This document shows, piece after piece, positions 26,780 to 36,893 of a stretch of DNA of 64,000 nt. The first letter of the stretch is position 1. Each line of letters opens with the position of its first letter. A program made the translations under genes and the position numbers. Below the pieces are notes generated by a model. The model was not told the DNA's origin. It ran no database searches and saw nothing but the letters and a program-made list of their open reading frames with translations. Origin of the DNA: Roseiarcus sp963794655 (GTDB lineage Bacteria; Pseudomonadota; Alphaproteobacteria; Rhizobiales; Beijerinckiaceae); contig CAWCEV010000002.1 in assembly GCA_963794655.1 (NCBI GenBank), positions 155,102-219,101 on the forward strand, written 5' to 3'.

Positions 26780-29700
26780 GTGACGGCTTCGTCCGAACAT
26801 CCGGCTGAAACTCTTTGGGAGGACGGGGAGTTCGTCCTGTCCCGAGACGTGTGGGATTGCGAGCCATTCCCTCTCCTCGTCGCCATGCCCTCGTCCGCGC
26901 AGCCCTCGCCCGAAACCCTCGCGCGACTGCGACACGCCTATGAATTGCGAGAGGAGCTCGATCCCGCTTGGGCAGCCAGACCATTGAAGCTGGAGCCTAA
27001 CCACGGGCGGCTTACGCTCCTGATCGAGGACCCGGGCGGCGAGCCCCTGTTGCGGCTCATGGGGCGGCCCTGGGAGATCGCGTTGTTTCTGCGCCTCGCG
27101 ATAGGGATCGCTACGGCGGTTGGTCAGGTTCACCAGCGCGGCCTCATCCACAAGGACATCAAGCCGGCGAACGTTCTGGTGAACTCGGTCACCGGCCGGG
27201 CCTGGCTCATGGGCTTCGGCATTGCCTCGCGATCGCCGCGCGAGCGCCAGTCCCCAGCGGCGCCGGAGGTGATCGCCGGAACGCTCGCCTACATGGCCCC
27301 CGAACAGACCGGTCGGATGAACCGGTCGATCGATTTCCGCAGCGACCTCTACGCCCTGGGCGTCACCTTCTACGAGATGCTCACCGGCGAATTGCCCTTC
27401 GCCGCCTCCGATCCGATGGAATGGGTGCATTGCCACATCGCCCGGCAGCCCGCGCCGCTAGGCGAGCGGTTCGCGGGCGTCCCGGCGCCGCTGTCGGCGA
27501 TCGTAATGAAGCTCCTCGCCAAGAATGCCGAGGATCGCTACCAGACCGCCGCCGGTCTCGCAGTCGATCTGCGGAAGTGCCGCACGCAATGGGAGCGGAA
27601 TCGCAGCATAGAGCGGTTCCCGCTCGGCTCCGACGATGTGCCGGACCGACTGCTCATCCCGGAGAAGCTTTACGGCCGGGAGCGTGAGATCGGCACGCTG
27701 CTAGGCGCCTTCGACCGGGTGGTGGCGACTGGCGCAACCGAACTCGTGCTCGTGTCCGGCTATACCGGCATCGGCAAGTCTTCGGTTGTGAAAGAACTCC
27801 ACAAGGCGCTCGTCCCGCCGCGCGGCCTGTTCGCGTCGGGCAAGTTCGACCAGTACAAGCGCGACATCCCCTACGCCACCCTGGCCCAGGCGTTCCGCAG
27901 TTTCGTGCGGCCCCTTCTCGGTGAGAGCGAGGCGGAGGTTGGCCAGTGGCGGGACTCTCTGAGCGAGGCGCTGGGCCCGAACGGCCAACTCATCGTCAAC
28001 CTGATTCCCGAACTCGAGCTCATGATCGGGAAACAGCCGCCAGTTGCGGACTTGCCGCCGCAGGACGCCAGGCGTCGTTTTCAGATGGTTTTCCGGCGCT
28101 TCCTTGGCGTGTTCGCTCGCAAGGAGCATCCGCTGGCGCTGTTCCTTGACGATTTACAATGGTTGGACGCCGCGACACTCGATCTCCTCGAGCACCTGGT
28201 CACGCATCCGGAGGTGCGTTACCTATTGCTGGTCGGGGCGTACAGGGACAACGAGGTCGGCCCCGCGCACCCGCTTATCCGAACGTTGGAGGCGATCCGC
28301 GACGCTGGCGCAAGGGTCGGGGAGATCGTGCTGACCCCGCTCGGGCTCGACGATATTGGCCGGCTCGTCACCGACGCCCTGCATTGCGAGCCGGAGCACG
28401 CTCGGCCGCTGGCCCACCTGGTGCACGAGAAGACCAGCGGCAACCCTTTCTTTGCGATCCAGTTCCTCACGGCGCTGAACGAAGACGGCCTGCTCGCCTT
28501 CGACCCTGTCGCACCAGCCTGGCGATGGGACATCGATCGCATCCGCGCCAGGAGCTACACCGACAACGTCGCGGACCTCTTGGTCGAAAAGATGAAGCGG
28601 CTCTCCGTTCCCGCCCAGGAGGCGATGAAGCAGCTCGCCTGCCTTGGGAACGCCGCCGAGGTCGGCGCGCTCGCTCGGGTATACGAGCAAACAGAGGAGG
28701 CGCTGCACGCGGCGCTCTGGGAGGCCGTCCGTGCAGGCCACGTGCTACGGCAGGAGAGCGCCTACACGTTCCTGCATGACCGGATCCAGCAGGCGGCCTA
28801 TTCGTTGATCCCGGAAGAGGGCCGCGCCGACGTCCACCTGCGCATCGGCCGCATGCTGCTGGCGACCATGACGGCAAATCAGTTCGCCGAGCATCTGTTC
28901 GATGTCGCGAACCAGTTCAATCAGGGCGCCGCACGGCTGATCGACCGGGACGAGAAAACGCAGGTGGCGACGATCGACCTGCGGGCCGGACGAAGAGCCA
29001 AGACGTCGGCGGCCTATGCGTCGGCGTGCGTGTATCTGACGGCCGGCATGGCGGTGCTCGACGACAGCGATTGGGGCAGCAAATACGAACTCATATTCAG
29101 CCTGTGGCTCGAGCGCGCGGAATGCGCGTTTCTGACCGGCGACTTTGACCAGGCCGAGCGACTGATCGCGCAGTTACTTCAACGCGGGGCGTCGAAGTTT
29201 GACCTCGCGGCCGTCTACCAACTCAAAGTGCTGCTCCATACCGTGAAGTCGGAAAGTCCCCAAGCCCTGGGCAGCGCACTCACGTGCCTGCACCTGTTCG
29301 GCGTTGACCTTCCTGCGCACCCGACCTGGGAACAGGTCCAGCTCGAATATGAGACCATCTGGCAGAATCTCGATGGACGCCCAATCGAGAACTTGATCGA
29401 TCTGCCGCTTATGGCCGATCCAGAAATGCAGGCGGTGACCGATATGTTGTCCGCCATGCTTCCTGCCACCTACTTTACCAATTTGAACTTATATTACTTG
29501 CTCGCATGCCGCATCGTGAACGTCAGCATGGAATATGGCGTGAACGGCGCTTCCGCAAATGCTTACGCTTTTTGCGGGCTGAACATCGTCGGATCGGTCT
29601 TTCACCGTTACAGAGAGAGTTTTCGTTTCGCAAAGCTCGCATTTGACTTGGTCGAGAAGCACGGCTTTCTCGCCTACCGGGCAAAAGTCCTCTTAGCGAT

Positions 29701-32266
29701 GGGAATGGCCTCCTTTTGGTTGCAGCCGATCACGACCGCGATCGATTTTATGCGTGCGGCCTATCGCGATGCTGTCGAGACGGGTGATCTTATCTTCGTT
29801 TGCTTCAGTGTGTATCAAATCGTCTCGGGCCTTTTCCTGCGGAACGATCCACTCGACGCGGTCTGGCGCGAGTCGGAGTTGGCATTAGACTTCGCCCGAC
29901 AAGCCAAGTACGGCGACGTCTTAGACATCATCGTGAGCCAGCAACGCTTCATCGCGAACATGCAGGGCCGGACCGCGACCTTCTCGACGTTCAGCGACGC
30001 GCAGTTCGACGAGGCGGCGTTCGAGGCGCAAATGATGGTCGGCCGGACAAGTACGATGATCTGCTGGTACTGGATCCTCAAACTGAAGGCGCGGTTTCTA
30101 TCCTGCGATTACCCCGCGGCTCTGGTGGCGGCCGACAAGGTAAGGGCGCTGCTTTGGGCCTCTGCTACAAGTATTCATTTGCTCGATTATTATTACTACG
30201 CAGCGCTGGCGGTGGCGGCGCACTATGAAAAAGCTTCCGCCGACAAGCAGACCGGTTGGCGAGAGCTCCTGATCGTCCACCGCGAACAACTGCGCGAGTG
30301 GGCCGAGAACCATCCGCCGACGTTCGCCGACAAATACGCGCTGGTGTCGGCGGAGATCGCCCGCCTCGAAGGGCGAGACGCCGATGCGATGCGTCTTTAT
30401 GAGCAGGCCATTCAATCGGCACGCGACAACAATTTTGTCCAGAACGAGGGGCTGGCCCACGAGCTGGCCGCACGATTCTATGCGGCGCGAGGCCTCGAGA
30501 GGATCGCGTACGTTTATCTGCGGGAGGCCCGGCGCTGCTATCTCCAGTGGGGCGCCCACGGCAAGGTCAAGCAACTCGACGAACGCTACCCGCATTTGCG
30601 AGAGGAAACGCCTGCGGGCTTCGGCGCCGCCACGATTGGCGCACCGGTCGCGCAGCTGGACGTCGAGACGGCGATCAAGGCTTCGCAGGCCGTGTCGGGC
30701 GAGATTGTTCTCGAGAACCTGATCAAGACGCTCATGGTCATCGCGGTCGAGCATGCCGGCGCTGAACGGGGCGTCCTGATCCTCCCACGCGGAGACCAAT
30801 TATGGGTGGAGGCTCAAGCGACGACCGGTCTTAAGACTGTTGAGGTCGATCTCCGCCGGGCGCTTGTGGCGCCCTCGGAACTCCCGCTGTCGATCCTTCA
30901 ATACGTCATCCGGACGCAGGAGCCGGTGATTGCCGATGACGCCTCCAGGGAGAAGCCGTTTTCGGCCGATGAATACGTTACTTCCAGGCGCGTCCGATCG
31001 GTCCTCTGTCTGCCGCTGATCAAACAGGCCAAACTGGTCGGCGTGCTCTACCTCGAGAATAATGTGGCCGCGTCCGTTTTCACGCCCGCCCGGATCGCGG
31101 TGTTGAAGCTGTTGGCGTCGCAGGCCGCGATTTCGCTGGAAAACGCCCAGCTCTATGCGGACCTGACGGCGAGCGAGGAGCGCTGGCGCAAGCTTTTCGA
31201 AAGCGTACCCGTCGGCGTCGCCTTGCTCGGCTCGGACCGACGCTACGTTGCCGCGAACCCGGCCCTTCAGAAAATGACGGGATACACCGAAGCAGAACTG
31301 CGCCGTCTCTCGCCCGCCGACATCACCCACGAGGATGATCAAGCGGCTACCGAGGCGATCGTCGCGGCCAATGCGGCGGGCGAGCCCTTTACACCGCATG
31401 TCGAGAAGCGATACCGGCGCAAGGATGGCAGAGTAATCTGGGCGGAGGTCGACTCCTTTCGTGCCCCGGCAGCCGGTAGCGCGCCTGTCCTCGCCGCTGT
31501 CGCGGTCGACATCACCGAGCGCAAACTTGCCGAGGCCGCGCTGAGGGACGCGCGCGCCGACCTTGAGCGAATGGCGCGGCTGACCACGATGGGCGAGCTC
31601 ACTGCGTCGATCGCTCATGAGGTGAATCAGCCACTCGCCGCCATAGTGACCCAGAGCGAGGCCGCGTTGCGGTTCCTGGCGCGCGGCGATCCAGATCTTG
31701 ACGAAACGCGGGATTCGCTTTCCTCGATCAGGCAAGACGGCATGCGTGCAGCCCAGGTGATCGCCGGTCTGCGGTCGCTCGCCAAGAAATCCGGGCCGCA
31801 AATGGCAAAGCTCGACATCGACGACGCCATCAGGCAAGTGCTGGCGATCGCCCGCGGCGAATTCTCGCGGCACAATGTCGTGCTGCGTACCGAGCTGGCT
31901 TCCGGCGACCGGCCGATCCTGGGCGATCACGTTCAATTGCAACAGGTCCTTTTGAACTTGATCATGAACGGCGTCGAAGCCATGAAGGGGGTAACCGATC
32001 GCACGAGGGAGCTGACGATATCCTCGACGCTCGCCGAGCCAAGCAGCGTGCTGGTCACGGTGCAGGACACTGGCACGGGGCTGGATCCGGCAGTCGCGGA
32101 ACGCATGTTCCAGCCCTTCTTCACCACAAAATCAGACGGCCTTGGCATGGGGCTAGCTATCTGCCGGTCCATCGTCGAAGCCCACGGCGGGCGTCTGTCG
32201 GCATCGCCGCGCGCGCCGCATGGCGCCGATGTCCGCTTCACTGTTCCGCTGTGGGTAGACCAGTAG
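26780..32266 (+). CDS. Second pseudokinase-ATPase-GAF-PAS histidine kinase
   Basis: A 1,828-residue paralogue of the kinase at 7600-13089 with the same domain order. GTG 26780 is chosen because it places conserved residues at identical positions: HKDIKPANV His124 and Walker A Lys333 (GYTGIGKSS) have the same numbers in both. The DFG Asp is again Gly (LMGFGIAS). The phosphoacceptor is His1613 (SIAHEVNQPL), and the G boxes are intact (DTGTGLDP; GLGMGLAICRSI). It differs mostly in the helical middle region, the likely sensing part. No response regulator is adjacent, so it may share the FixJ-type regulator or receiver of the first locus. Confidence 0.94.
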   Translation: MTASSEHPAETLWEDGEFVLSRDVWDCEPFPLLVAMPSSAQPSPETLARLRHAYELREELDPAWAARPLKLEPNHGRLTLLIEDPGGEPLLRLMGRPWEIALFLRLAIGIATAVGQVHQRGLIHKDIKPANVLVNSVTGRAWLMGFGIASRSPRERQSPAAPEVIAGTLAYMAPEQTGRMNRSIDFRSDLYALGVTFYEMLTGELPFAASDPMEWVHCHIARQPAPLGERFAGVPAPLSAIVMKLLAKNAEDRYQTAAGLAVDLRKCRTQWERNRSIERFPLGSDDVPDRLLIPEKLYGREREIGTLLGAFDRVVATGATELVLVSGYTGIGKSSVVKELHKALVPPRGLFASGKFDQYKRDIPYATLAQAFRSFVRPLLGESEAEVGQWRDSLSEALGPNGQLIVNLIPELELMIGKQPPVADLPPQDARRRFQMVFRRFLGVFARKEHPLALFLDDLQWLDAATLDLLEHLVTHPEVRYLLLVGAYRDNEVGPAHPLIRTLEAIRDAGARVGEIVLTPLGLDDIGRLVTDALHCEPEHARPLAHLVHEKTSGNPFFAIQFLTALNEDGLLAFDPVAPAWRWDIDRIRARSYTDNVADLLVEKMKRLSVPAQEAMKQLACLGNAAEVGALARVYEQTEEALHAALWEAVRAGHVLRQESAYTFLHDRIQQAAYSLIPEEGRADVHLRIGRMLLATMTANQFAEHLFDVANQFNQGAARLIDRDEKTQVATIDLRAGRRAKTSAAYASACVYLTAGMAVLDDSDWGSKYELIFSLWLERAECAFLTGDFDQAERLIAQLLQRGASKFDLAAVYQLKVLLHTVKSESPQALGSALTCLHLFGVDLPAHPTWEQVQLEYETIWQNLDGRPIENLIDLPLMADPEMQAVTDMLSAMLPATYFTNLNLYYLLACRIVNVSMEYGVNGASANAYAFCGLNIVGSVFHRYRESFRFAKLAFDLVEKHGFLAYRAKVLLAMGMASFWLQPITTAIDFMRAAYRDAVETGDLIFVCFSVYQIVSGLFLRNDPLDAVWRESELALDFARQAKYGDVLDIIVSQQRFIANMQGRTATFSTFSDAQFDEAAFEAQMMVGRTSTMICWYWILKLKARFLSCDYPAALVAADKVRALLWASATSIHLLDYYYYAALAVAAHYEKASADKQTGWRELLIVHREQLREWAENHPPTFADKYALVSAEIARLEGRDADAMRLYEQAIQSARDNNFVQNEGLAHELAARFYAARGLERIAYVYLREARRCYLQWGAHGKVKQLDERYPHLREETPAGFGAATIGAPVAQLDVETAIKASQAVSGEIVLENLIKTLMVIAVEHAGAERGVLILPRGDQLWVEAQATTGLKTVEVDLRRALVAPSELPLSILQYVIRTQEPVIADDASREKPFSADEYVTSRRVRSVLCLPLIKQAKLVGVLYLENNVAASVFTPARIAVLKLLASQAAISLENAQLYADLTASEERWRKLFESVPVGVALLGSDRRYVAANPALQKMTGYTEAELRRLSPADITHEDDQAATEAIVAANAAGEPFTPHVEKRYRRKDGRVIWAEVDSFRAPAAGSAPVLAAVAVDITERKLAEAALRDARADLERMARLTTMGELTASIAHEVNQPLAAIVTQSEAALRFLARGDPDLDETRDSLSSIRQDGMRAAQVIAGLRSLAKKSGPQMAKLDIDDAIRQVLAIARGEFSRHNVVLRTELASGDRPILGDHVQLQQVLLNLIMNGVEAMKGVTDRTRELTISSTLAEPSSVLVTVQDTGTGLDPAVAERMFQPFFTTKSDGLGMGLAICRSIVEAHGGRLSASPRAPHGADVRFTVPLWVDQ

Positions 32267-32351
32267 CGCCACCGCAAAACCGTACGCGATTGACTGTCGA
32301 CAGGCGAAGGCTGCCAGAAAATGAGATCACAGCGCAGTTGGGAGTCATCGG

Positions 32352-32861
32352 TCACACGGCCCGCCAGGGGGGTTTCGATGGATCGGCGAGCGCGAAGTTG
32401 ACTGGACCGATACCGCAGATCGCGATGACTGCCGGCTCATTCTGGCTGCGGATCACCCCGTCGTAATGCGGAGTTCCAGCCACGCGATGCACGAAGCTGC
32501 CGGCAGGAGCCGCCACGCACGAAGCGGGGTCGAAATCGGCGCCGCTGTTGACCCACCAGACGCCGGAGACAACGACGCAGTACCGATCGGTCGTATAGGT
32601 ATGCGGCGCGCTCATGTAGCCCGGATGCCAGCGGATAAGGACAAAGTAGAGCCCTGGCGCAGTGCTGTCCCCGGTCAGGGGACAAATGTCGGCGCTGCCC
32701 TGAGGAAACGAGGGCTGCGTTTCCCATTGCAACGCGTCGGGCAGCTTGATGATGGTCTGAGCCGGATTGAGAGGACTGGCGGCCGCGCGCGCCAGGTTCA
32801 AGGGCAGCGCCGCAAGAAGTGATGTCAGCAGCAGATCGCGCCGGGTTGCATACGGTTCCAC
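32352..32861 (-). CDS. Exported cupin-fold protein
   Basis: A 169-residue protein. The GTG at 32861 is preceded by GGAGG with 7-bp spacing, which decides the start; the open frame upstream is not used. A signal peptide (RRDLLLTSLLAALPLNLARA) with a twin-Arg pair is followed by one cupin barrel: HPGYMSAPHTYTTDRYCVVV (metal-ligand region), GVWWVNSG and PAGSFVHRVAGTPHYDGV. It is a metal-binding fold of unknown substrate, probably periplasmic. It converges with the giant kinase gene and stands apart from the catalase gene by ~180 bp. Confidence 0.75.
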   Translation of the reverse strand: MEPYATRRDLLLTSLLAALPLNLARAAASPLNPAQTIIKLPDALQWETQPSFPQGSADICPLTGDSTAPGLYFVLIRWHPGYMSAPHTYTTDRYCVVVSGVWWVNSGADFDPASCVAAPAGSFVHRVAGTPHYDGVIRSQNEPAVIAICGIGPVNFALADPSKPPWRAV

Positions 32862-33040
32862 TAGGTGACCTCCCTGATCCGCGGCCTGCGGGGACTTCGC
32901 GGCGGGCAGAATGCTGATTCGTAGAGACCCGTATCGACCTTGGTCTCGCACCGCGATTTAATGCGTGAAAGCGCAAGCAATTTAACCACCTGCCCTTCCA
33001 CCTGCATCGGCTTGATTTTTTGCCGACGCCTCCTGCGCCC

Positions 33041-34510
33041 TTATTCAGCTGCGATCCGTGCGCCTTTGACGCCACTGGCGATACGGTCGCCGACCGTCTT
33101 GTCGATGCTGCGCCAATAATCGAACGCACGAGACAGTACCGGCTCTTTCACTCCGTCCTTGAGGTGGCCGACGACGTTGGAGACCAGCCGGTCGCGTGCG
33201 GCGTTGTCCATGACCCTGCGAACCAGGGTTCCGGCCTGACCGAAGTCGTCGTCGTCCTTCCGCTTCGTATAAGCGGCATGGATGAACTCGCCGCTCGCGC
33301 CCCACACCTCGACTTGAGGATATTGTACGGGATCGGCCTTTGGTCCGCCCTTGGAGTTCGGCGCGTAAACCGGGTCGGATACGTTCTCGACGCGCATTCT
33401 TCCGTCCTTGCTGTAGCTGTGCACCGGGACCTTGGGTCGATTGACGGGGATCTGCTTGTAGTTGACGCCGATGCGGGCGCGGTGCGCGTCGGCATAAGAA
33501 AAAATCCGGCCCAGCAGCATTTTATCGGGACTGGGACCGATCCCCGGCACGAGGTTACTGACATCGAAGGCCGCCTGCTCGATTTCGGTGTGGTTGTCGG
33601 TCGGATTGCGGATCAGCGTCATCCGGCCGACTTCGATCAGCGGATAGTCCGCGTGCGGCCAGACCTTGGTCAGGTCGAACGGGTTGAAGCGATAGGTCTT
33701 GGCCTCGTCGAACGGCATGATCTGCATTCTGAGAGTCCAACTCGGATAGTCCTTGCGCTCGATCGCCTCATAGAGGTCGCGGGTATGGTAGTCGCCGTCG
33801 ACGCCGGCCAGCCGGTCAGCCTCCGCCTGAGTCAGGAAGTCGATACCCTGCTCGGTCTTGAAATGGTATTTCACCCAAAACTTCTGACCCTTGGCGTTGA
33901 CCCACATGTAGGTGTGGCTGGAAAAGCCGTCCATCTGTCGCCAGGACTTCGGAATGCCGCGATCGCCCATCAACCAGGTCACCATGTGAGCCGATTCCGG
34001 GGACAGCGTCCAGAAGTCCCACTGCATGTCATGGTCGCGCAGGTTGCTGTCCGCGCGGCGCTTCTGGGAACGGATGAAGTGTTGGAACTTCATCGGATCG
34101 CGGATGAAGAATACCGGCGTGTCGTTCCCGACCATGTCGTAGTTGCCCTGACTGGTGTAGAACTTCAACGCGAAACCCCGCGGATCGCGCCACGTGTCGG
34201 GGCTGCCGCGCTCGCCGGCGACGGTTGAAAACCGCGCCAGCATGTCGGTCTTTACGCCCGGCTGAAACACAGCGGCCTTGGTGTACCGGCTGACGTCCTT
34301 GGTGACCTCGAAACGGCCGAACGCGCCGCTTCCCTTGGCGTGCGGCTGCCGCTCTGGAACCCGCTCCCGGTTCCAGTTCGCCATCTGCTCGATGAGATAG
34401 TGATCGTGCAGCAGGATCGGGCCGTCGGGGCCGACGGTGAGCGAGTGCTCATCGCTCGCGACTGGAATGCCGGCGTCGGTTGTCGTGGGCTTGTAGCTGT
34501 CGTTCGTCAT
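33041..34510 (-). CDS. Haem catalase
   Basis: A 489-residue monofunctional catalase that breaks down hydrogen peroxide to water and oxygen. ATG 34510 has AAGGAGG 9 bases upstream. Distal His57 lies in RVPERQPHAKGSGA, where most catalases have VVHAKG; the active-site Asn is in NDTPVFFIRDP; and the proximal haem ligand Tyr339 is in RIFSYADAHRARIG. It is small-subunit sized with no flavodoxin-like C-terminal domain and no signal peptide. It is the last gene of a probable minus-strand operon after PaoABC, an enzyme type that can produce peroxide, so it may detoxify its product. Confidence 0.96.
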   Translation of the reverse strand: MTNDSYKPTTTDAGIPVASDEHSLTVGPDGPILLHDHYLIEQMANWNRERVPERQPHAKGSGAFGRFEVTKDVSRYTKAAVFQPGVKTDMLARFSTVAGERGSPDTWRDPRGFALKFYTSQGNYDMVGNDTPVFFIRDPMKFQHFIRSQKRRADSNLRDHDMQWDFWTLSPESAHMVTWLMGDRGIPKSWRQMDGFSSHTYMWVNAKGQKFWVKYHFKTEQGIDFLTQAEADRLAGVDGDYHTRDLYEAIERKDYPSWTLRMQIMPFDEAKTYRFNPFDLTKVWPHADYPLIEVGRMTLIRNPTDNHTEIEQAAFDVSNLVPGIGPSPDKMLLGRIFSYADAHRARIGVNYKQIPVNRPKVPVHSYSKDGRMRVENVSDPVYAPNSKGGPKADPVQYPQVEVWGASGEFIHAAYTKRKDDDDFGQAGTLVRRVMDNAARDRLVSNVVGHLKDGVKEPVLSRAFDYWRSIDKTVGDRIASGVKGARIAAE

Positions 34511-34540
34511 GATAACGCGCCTCCTTAGTGCTTGCACATT

Positions 34541-34560
34541 GGGGTAGAAACTCGGTCCGA
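34541..34560 (+). repeat. 20-bp repeat near the catalase start
   Basis: GGGGTAGAAACTCGGTCCGA lies ~31 bp upstream of the catalase ATG. An 18-of-20 match is at 41604-41623, upstream of a paoB-like remnant. It could be a regulatory site or a relic of duplication. Confidence 0.35.
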
Positions 34561-34666
34561 TTTGTTCCTTCCTTGAGACCTATCCCGAAGTCGGCCGGCT
34601 GAGTCACATTCGCAGAGATTCCGCTTGACCGAATTTCCCGCTCGACAGAGCCGTCTCCAAGCGGCG

Positions 34667-36880
34667 TCATGCTTGCGTCGGTAGTTCTGAAATCAACTTG
34701 TCCAGGGTTATCGGATAGTCTCGGACACGCACGCCGCAGGCATTGTAAATCGCGTTGGCGATCGATGCGCCTGCCCCGCAGATGCCCAGTTCGCCGACGC
34801 CCTTGCTCTTCAGAGGATTGGATTCGGCGTCGAGTTCGGGAAGGAAAATCGCGTCCACGTTGAGCACATCGGCATGGACTGGGACGTGATATCCAGCGAG
34901 GTCGTCGTTTACGAAGCAGCCGAAACGCGGGTCGAGGATCAACGCTTCTTCGAGGGCCGCGCCGATGCCAAATATCATGCCGCCGATCGCCTGAGATCGC
35001 GCGGTCTTCTCGTTTAAGATGCGCCCGGCGGTAAAGACGCCCAGCATGCGTCTCAACCGGACCTCGCCGGTATCGATATCGACGCCGACTTCGGCAAAGT
35101 GTGCGCCATAGGATTGTTGAGAATATTCTCTGAGCGTGGCGCCGGGTATGATCTCGCCGTCTGCGTCGACGCCTTCCGGACCGACGAGACTGGCGAGCAA
35201 CCTCGATTCACCCGCAGCTTCAATCCGGCCGTCACCAAAGCGGGCGGTGTCCGGGTCCATGTCCGCCAGCCGCGCCAACTTTGCTCTCAGCTCGTTGCAG
35301 GCGTCGAACAGGGCCGAGCCAGAACTCGCCGCACCGAAGGAACCGCCCGATCCCGACGCGTACGGAAAGTTCGTGTCGCCCAACTCCACCCGAATTCGAT
35401 CAGGCGGCAGGCCGAGCATTTCCGCCGCGATTTGGGTCAGAATGGTGTAAGTCCCCGTGCCAATATCGGTCATCGCCATGCGAACAACGGCCAAACCGTC
35501 GGGGCCAAGCCGCACGTTGGCCTTGGACAGTTCCAGCGGGTTCCCGCGTGTGGCGGCAGCCACGCCCATTCCGACGAGCCAGCGCCCATCCCGAGACTGG
35601 CCGGGCTTTGGATTCCGCCGGTCCCAACCAAACCGGCGCGCTCCCTCCTGGAGGCAGGGAATCAGGTGACGGCTGGAATATGGAATGTGCTTTTCCGGGT
35701 CTTGCGTCGGCTCGTTGCGCCTCCTCAGCTCGATCGGATCGAGATCGAGCTTCTCCGCGAGTTCGTCCATCCCGCTTTCCAGAGCCAGAAGACCTACCGC
35801 CTCTCCAGGGGCGCGCATCGATGAAGCGACGGGAATGTCCAGAGGCACCAGACGATGTCTGGTCAGTCGGTTGTCGCCGGCATAAAGCGTCCGCGTCTGG
35901 AGGGCCGCGCCCTCGTAGGTCTGCTCGCTTGGCAAGTTCCCCGAGAAGACATCGTGGCCGATCGCAAGAATGCGGCCCTCTCGATCCGCGCCGAGGCGAA
36001 TGCGTTGAATGGTGTCCGAACGGTGCGTCGTGACATGGAACACCTGCTGACGCGTCAGCGTCGTCTTCACCGGCCGGCTAAGCTGGCGCGCGGCAATCGC
36101 CGCCAGGATGGCGTCGGCGTTGACCCAGAGCTTGGAGCCAAACCCGCCGCCGATGAAGGGGCTGATAAGCCGGACATTCTCGACCGGAATCTGGAGAGTC
36201 CTGGCGACTGCGTCGCGCCCCTGATTCAGCATCTGGTTCGACGTGTGAAGGGTGAGATTGTCTCCCTCCCACGCCGCCAAGGTGGCGTGAGGCTCCATCA
36301 TCGCGTGGCTTTGCAGCGGCGTGGTGTATATGACGTCGAGCTGCACCGGAGCCGCGGCGAAAGCGCCAGCGAAATCACCGACTGCGCTATCGGGCGGAGG
36401 CCTGTCTTCCGAGTGCGGAACCCGCGCTTGATCCAGACCGCTGCGCAAACTGAATTTTCCAGGCGCGCTGTCATAGCTCACGCGCACGAGGTAGGCAGCT
36501 GCCCTGGCTTCCTCGAAAGTCTCAGCGACTACGAACGCGACCGGCAGACCGTAGTAAAGGACCTCCGGGCTTGTGAGCACGGGATGGGCGACGTGATGAT
36601 TGCCTGTGCCTTGATGTGGCGCATTTCGATAGGTCAGCACGAGGATGACGCCCGGCGCACGCTCCGCCGGACCCGTATCGATGGACTTGATTTGTCCCTT
36701 GCCGATCGAAGCCTCGACGACGAAGCCATAGGCCGTCTTTGGACCCTGCTGCACCTCGTATGCATAGCGAGCGCCTCCGGTAACCTTCAGGCGTCCGTCG
36801 ACACGATCCAGCGGCTTGCCGACGACGCCCTGGGAGCCGACATCGAGCGCGTTTGATCCTATCGGAGCGTCCATTTTCAT
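34667..36880 (-). CDS. paoC: Aldehyde oxidoreductase, molybdopterin subunit
   Basis: A 737-residue catalytic subunit of a xanthine-oxidase-family aldehyde oxidoreductase, matching PaoC/YagR. It starts with GKPLDRVDGRLKVTGGARYA, has the Mo-site stretch ISPFIGGGFGSKLW and the SGSGGSFGAASSGSALFDAC segment, and ends with SKGVGELGICGAGASIANAI, where the Glu is the expected active-site base. It oxidises aldehydes to carboxylates with a molybdenum cytosine dinucleotide cofactor. The gene follows paoB after 13 bp. No XdhC/PaoD-type maturation gene is in the window. It probably acts in the periplasm, carried by the Tat signal on PaoA. Confidence 0.92.
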   Translation of the reverse strand: MKMDAPIGSNALDVGSQGVVGKPLDRVDGRLKVTGGARYAYEVQQGPKTAYGFVVEASIGKGQIKSIDTGPAERAPGVILVLTYRNAPHQGTGNHHVAHPVLTSPEVLYYGLPVAFVVAETFEEARAAAYLVRVSYDSAPGKFSLRSGLDQARVPHSEDRPPPDSAVGDFAGAFAAAPVQLDVIYTTPLQSHAMMEPHATLAAWEGDNLTLHTSNQMLNQGRDAVARTLQIPVENVRLISPFIGGGFGSKLWVNADAILAAIAARQLSRPVKTTLTRQQVFHVTTHRSDTIQRIRLGADREGRILAIGHDVFSGNLPSEQTYEGAALQTRTLYAGDNRLTRHRLVPLDIPVASSMRAPGEAVGLLALESGMDELAEKLDLDPIELRRRNEPTQDPEKHIPYSSRHLIPCLQEGARRFGWDRRNPKPGQSRDGRWLVGMGVAAATRGNPLELSKANVRLGPDGLAVVRMAMTDIGTGTYTILTQIAAEMLGLPPDRIRVELGDTNFPYASGSGGSFGAASSGSALFDACNELRAKLARLADMDPDTARFGDGRIEAAGESRLLASLVGPEGVDADGEIIPGATLREYSQQSYGAHFAEVGVDIDTGEVRLRRMLGVFTAGRILNEKTARSQAIGGMIFGIGAALEEALILDPRFGCFVNDDLAGYHVPVHADVLNVDAIFLPELDAESNPLKSKGVGELGICGAGASIANAIYNACGVRVRDYPITLDKLISELPTQA

Positions 36881-36893
36881 TGGGTTTACCTCC

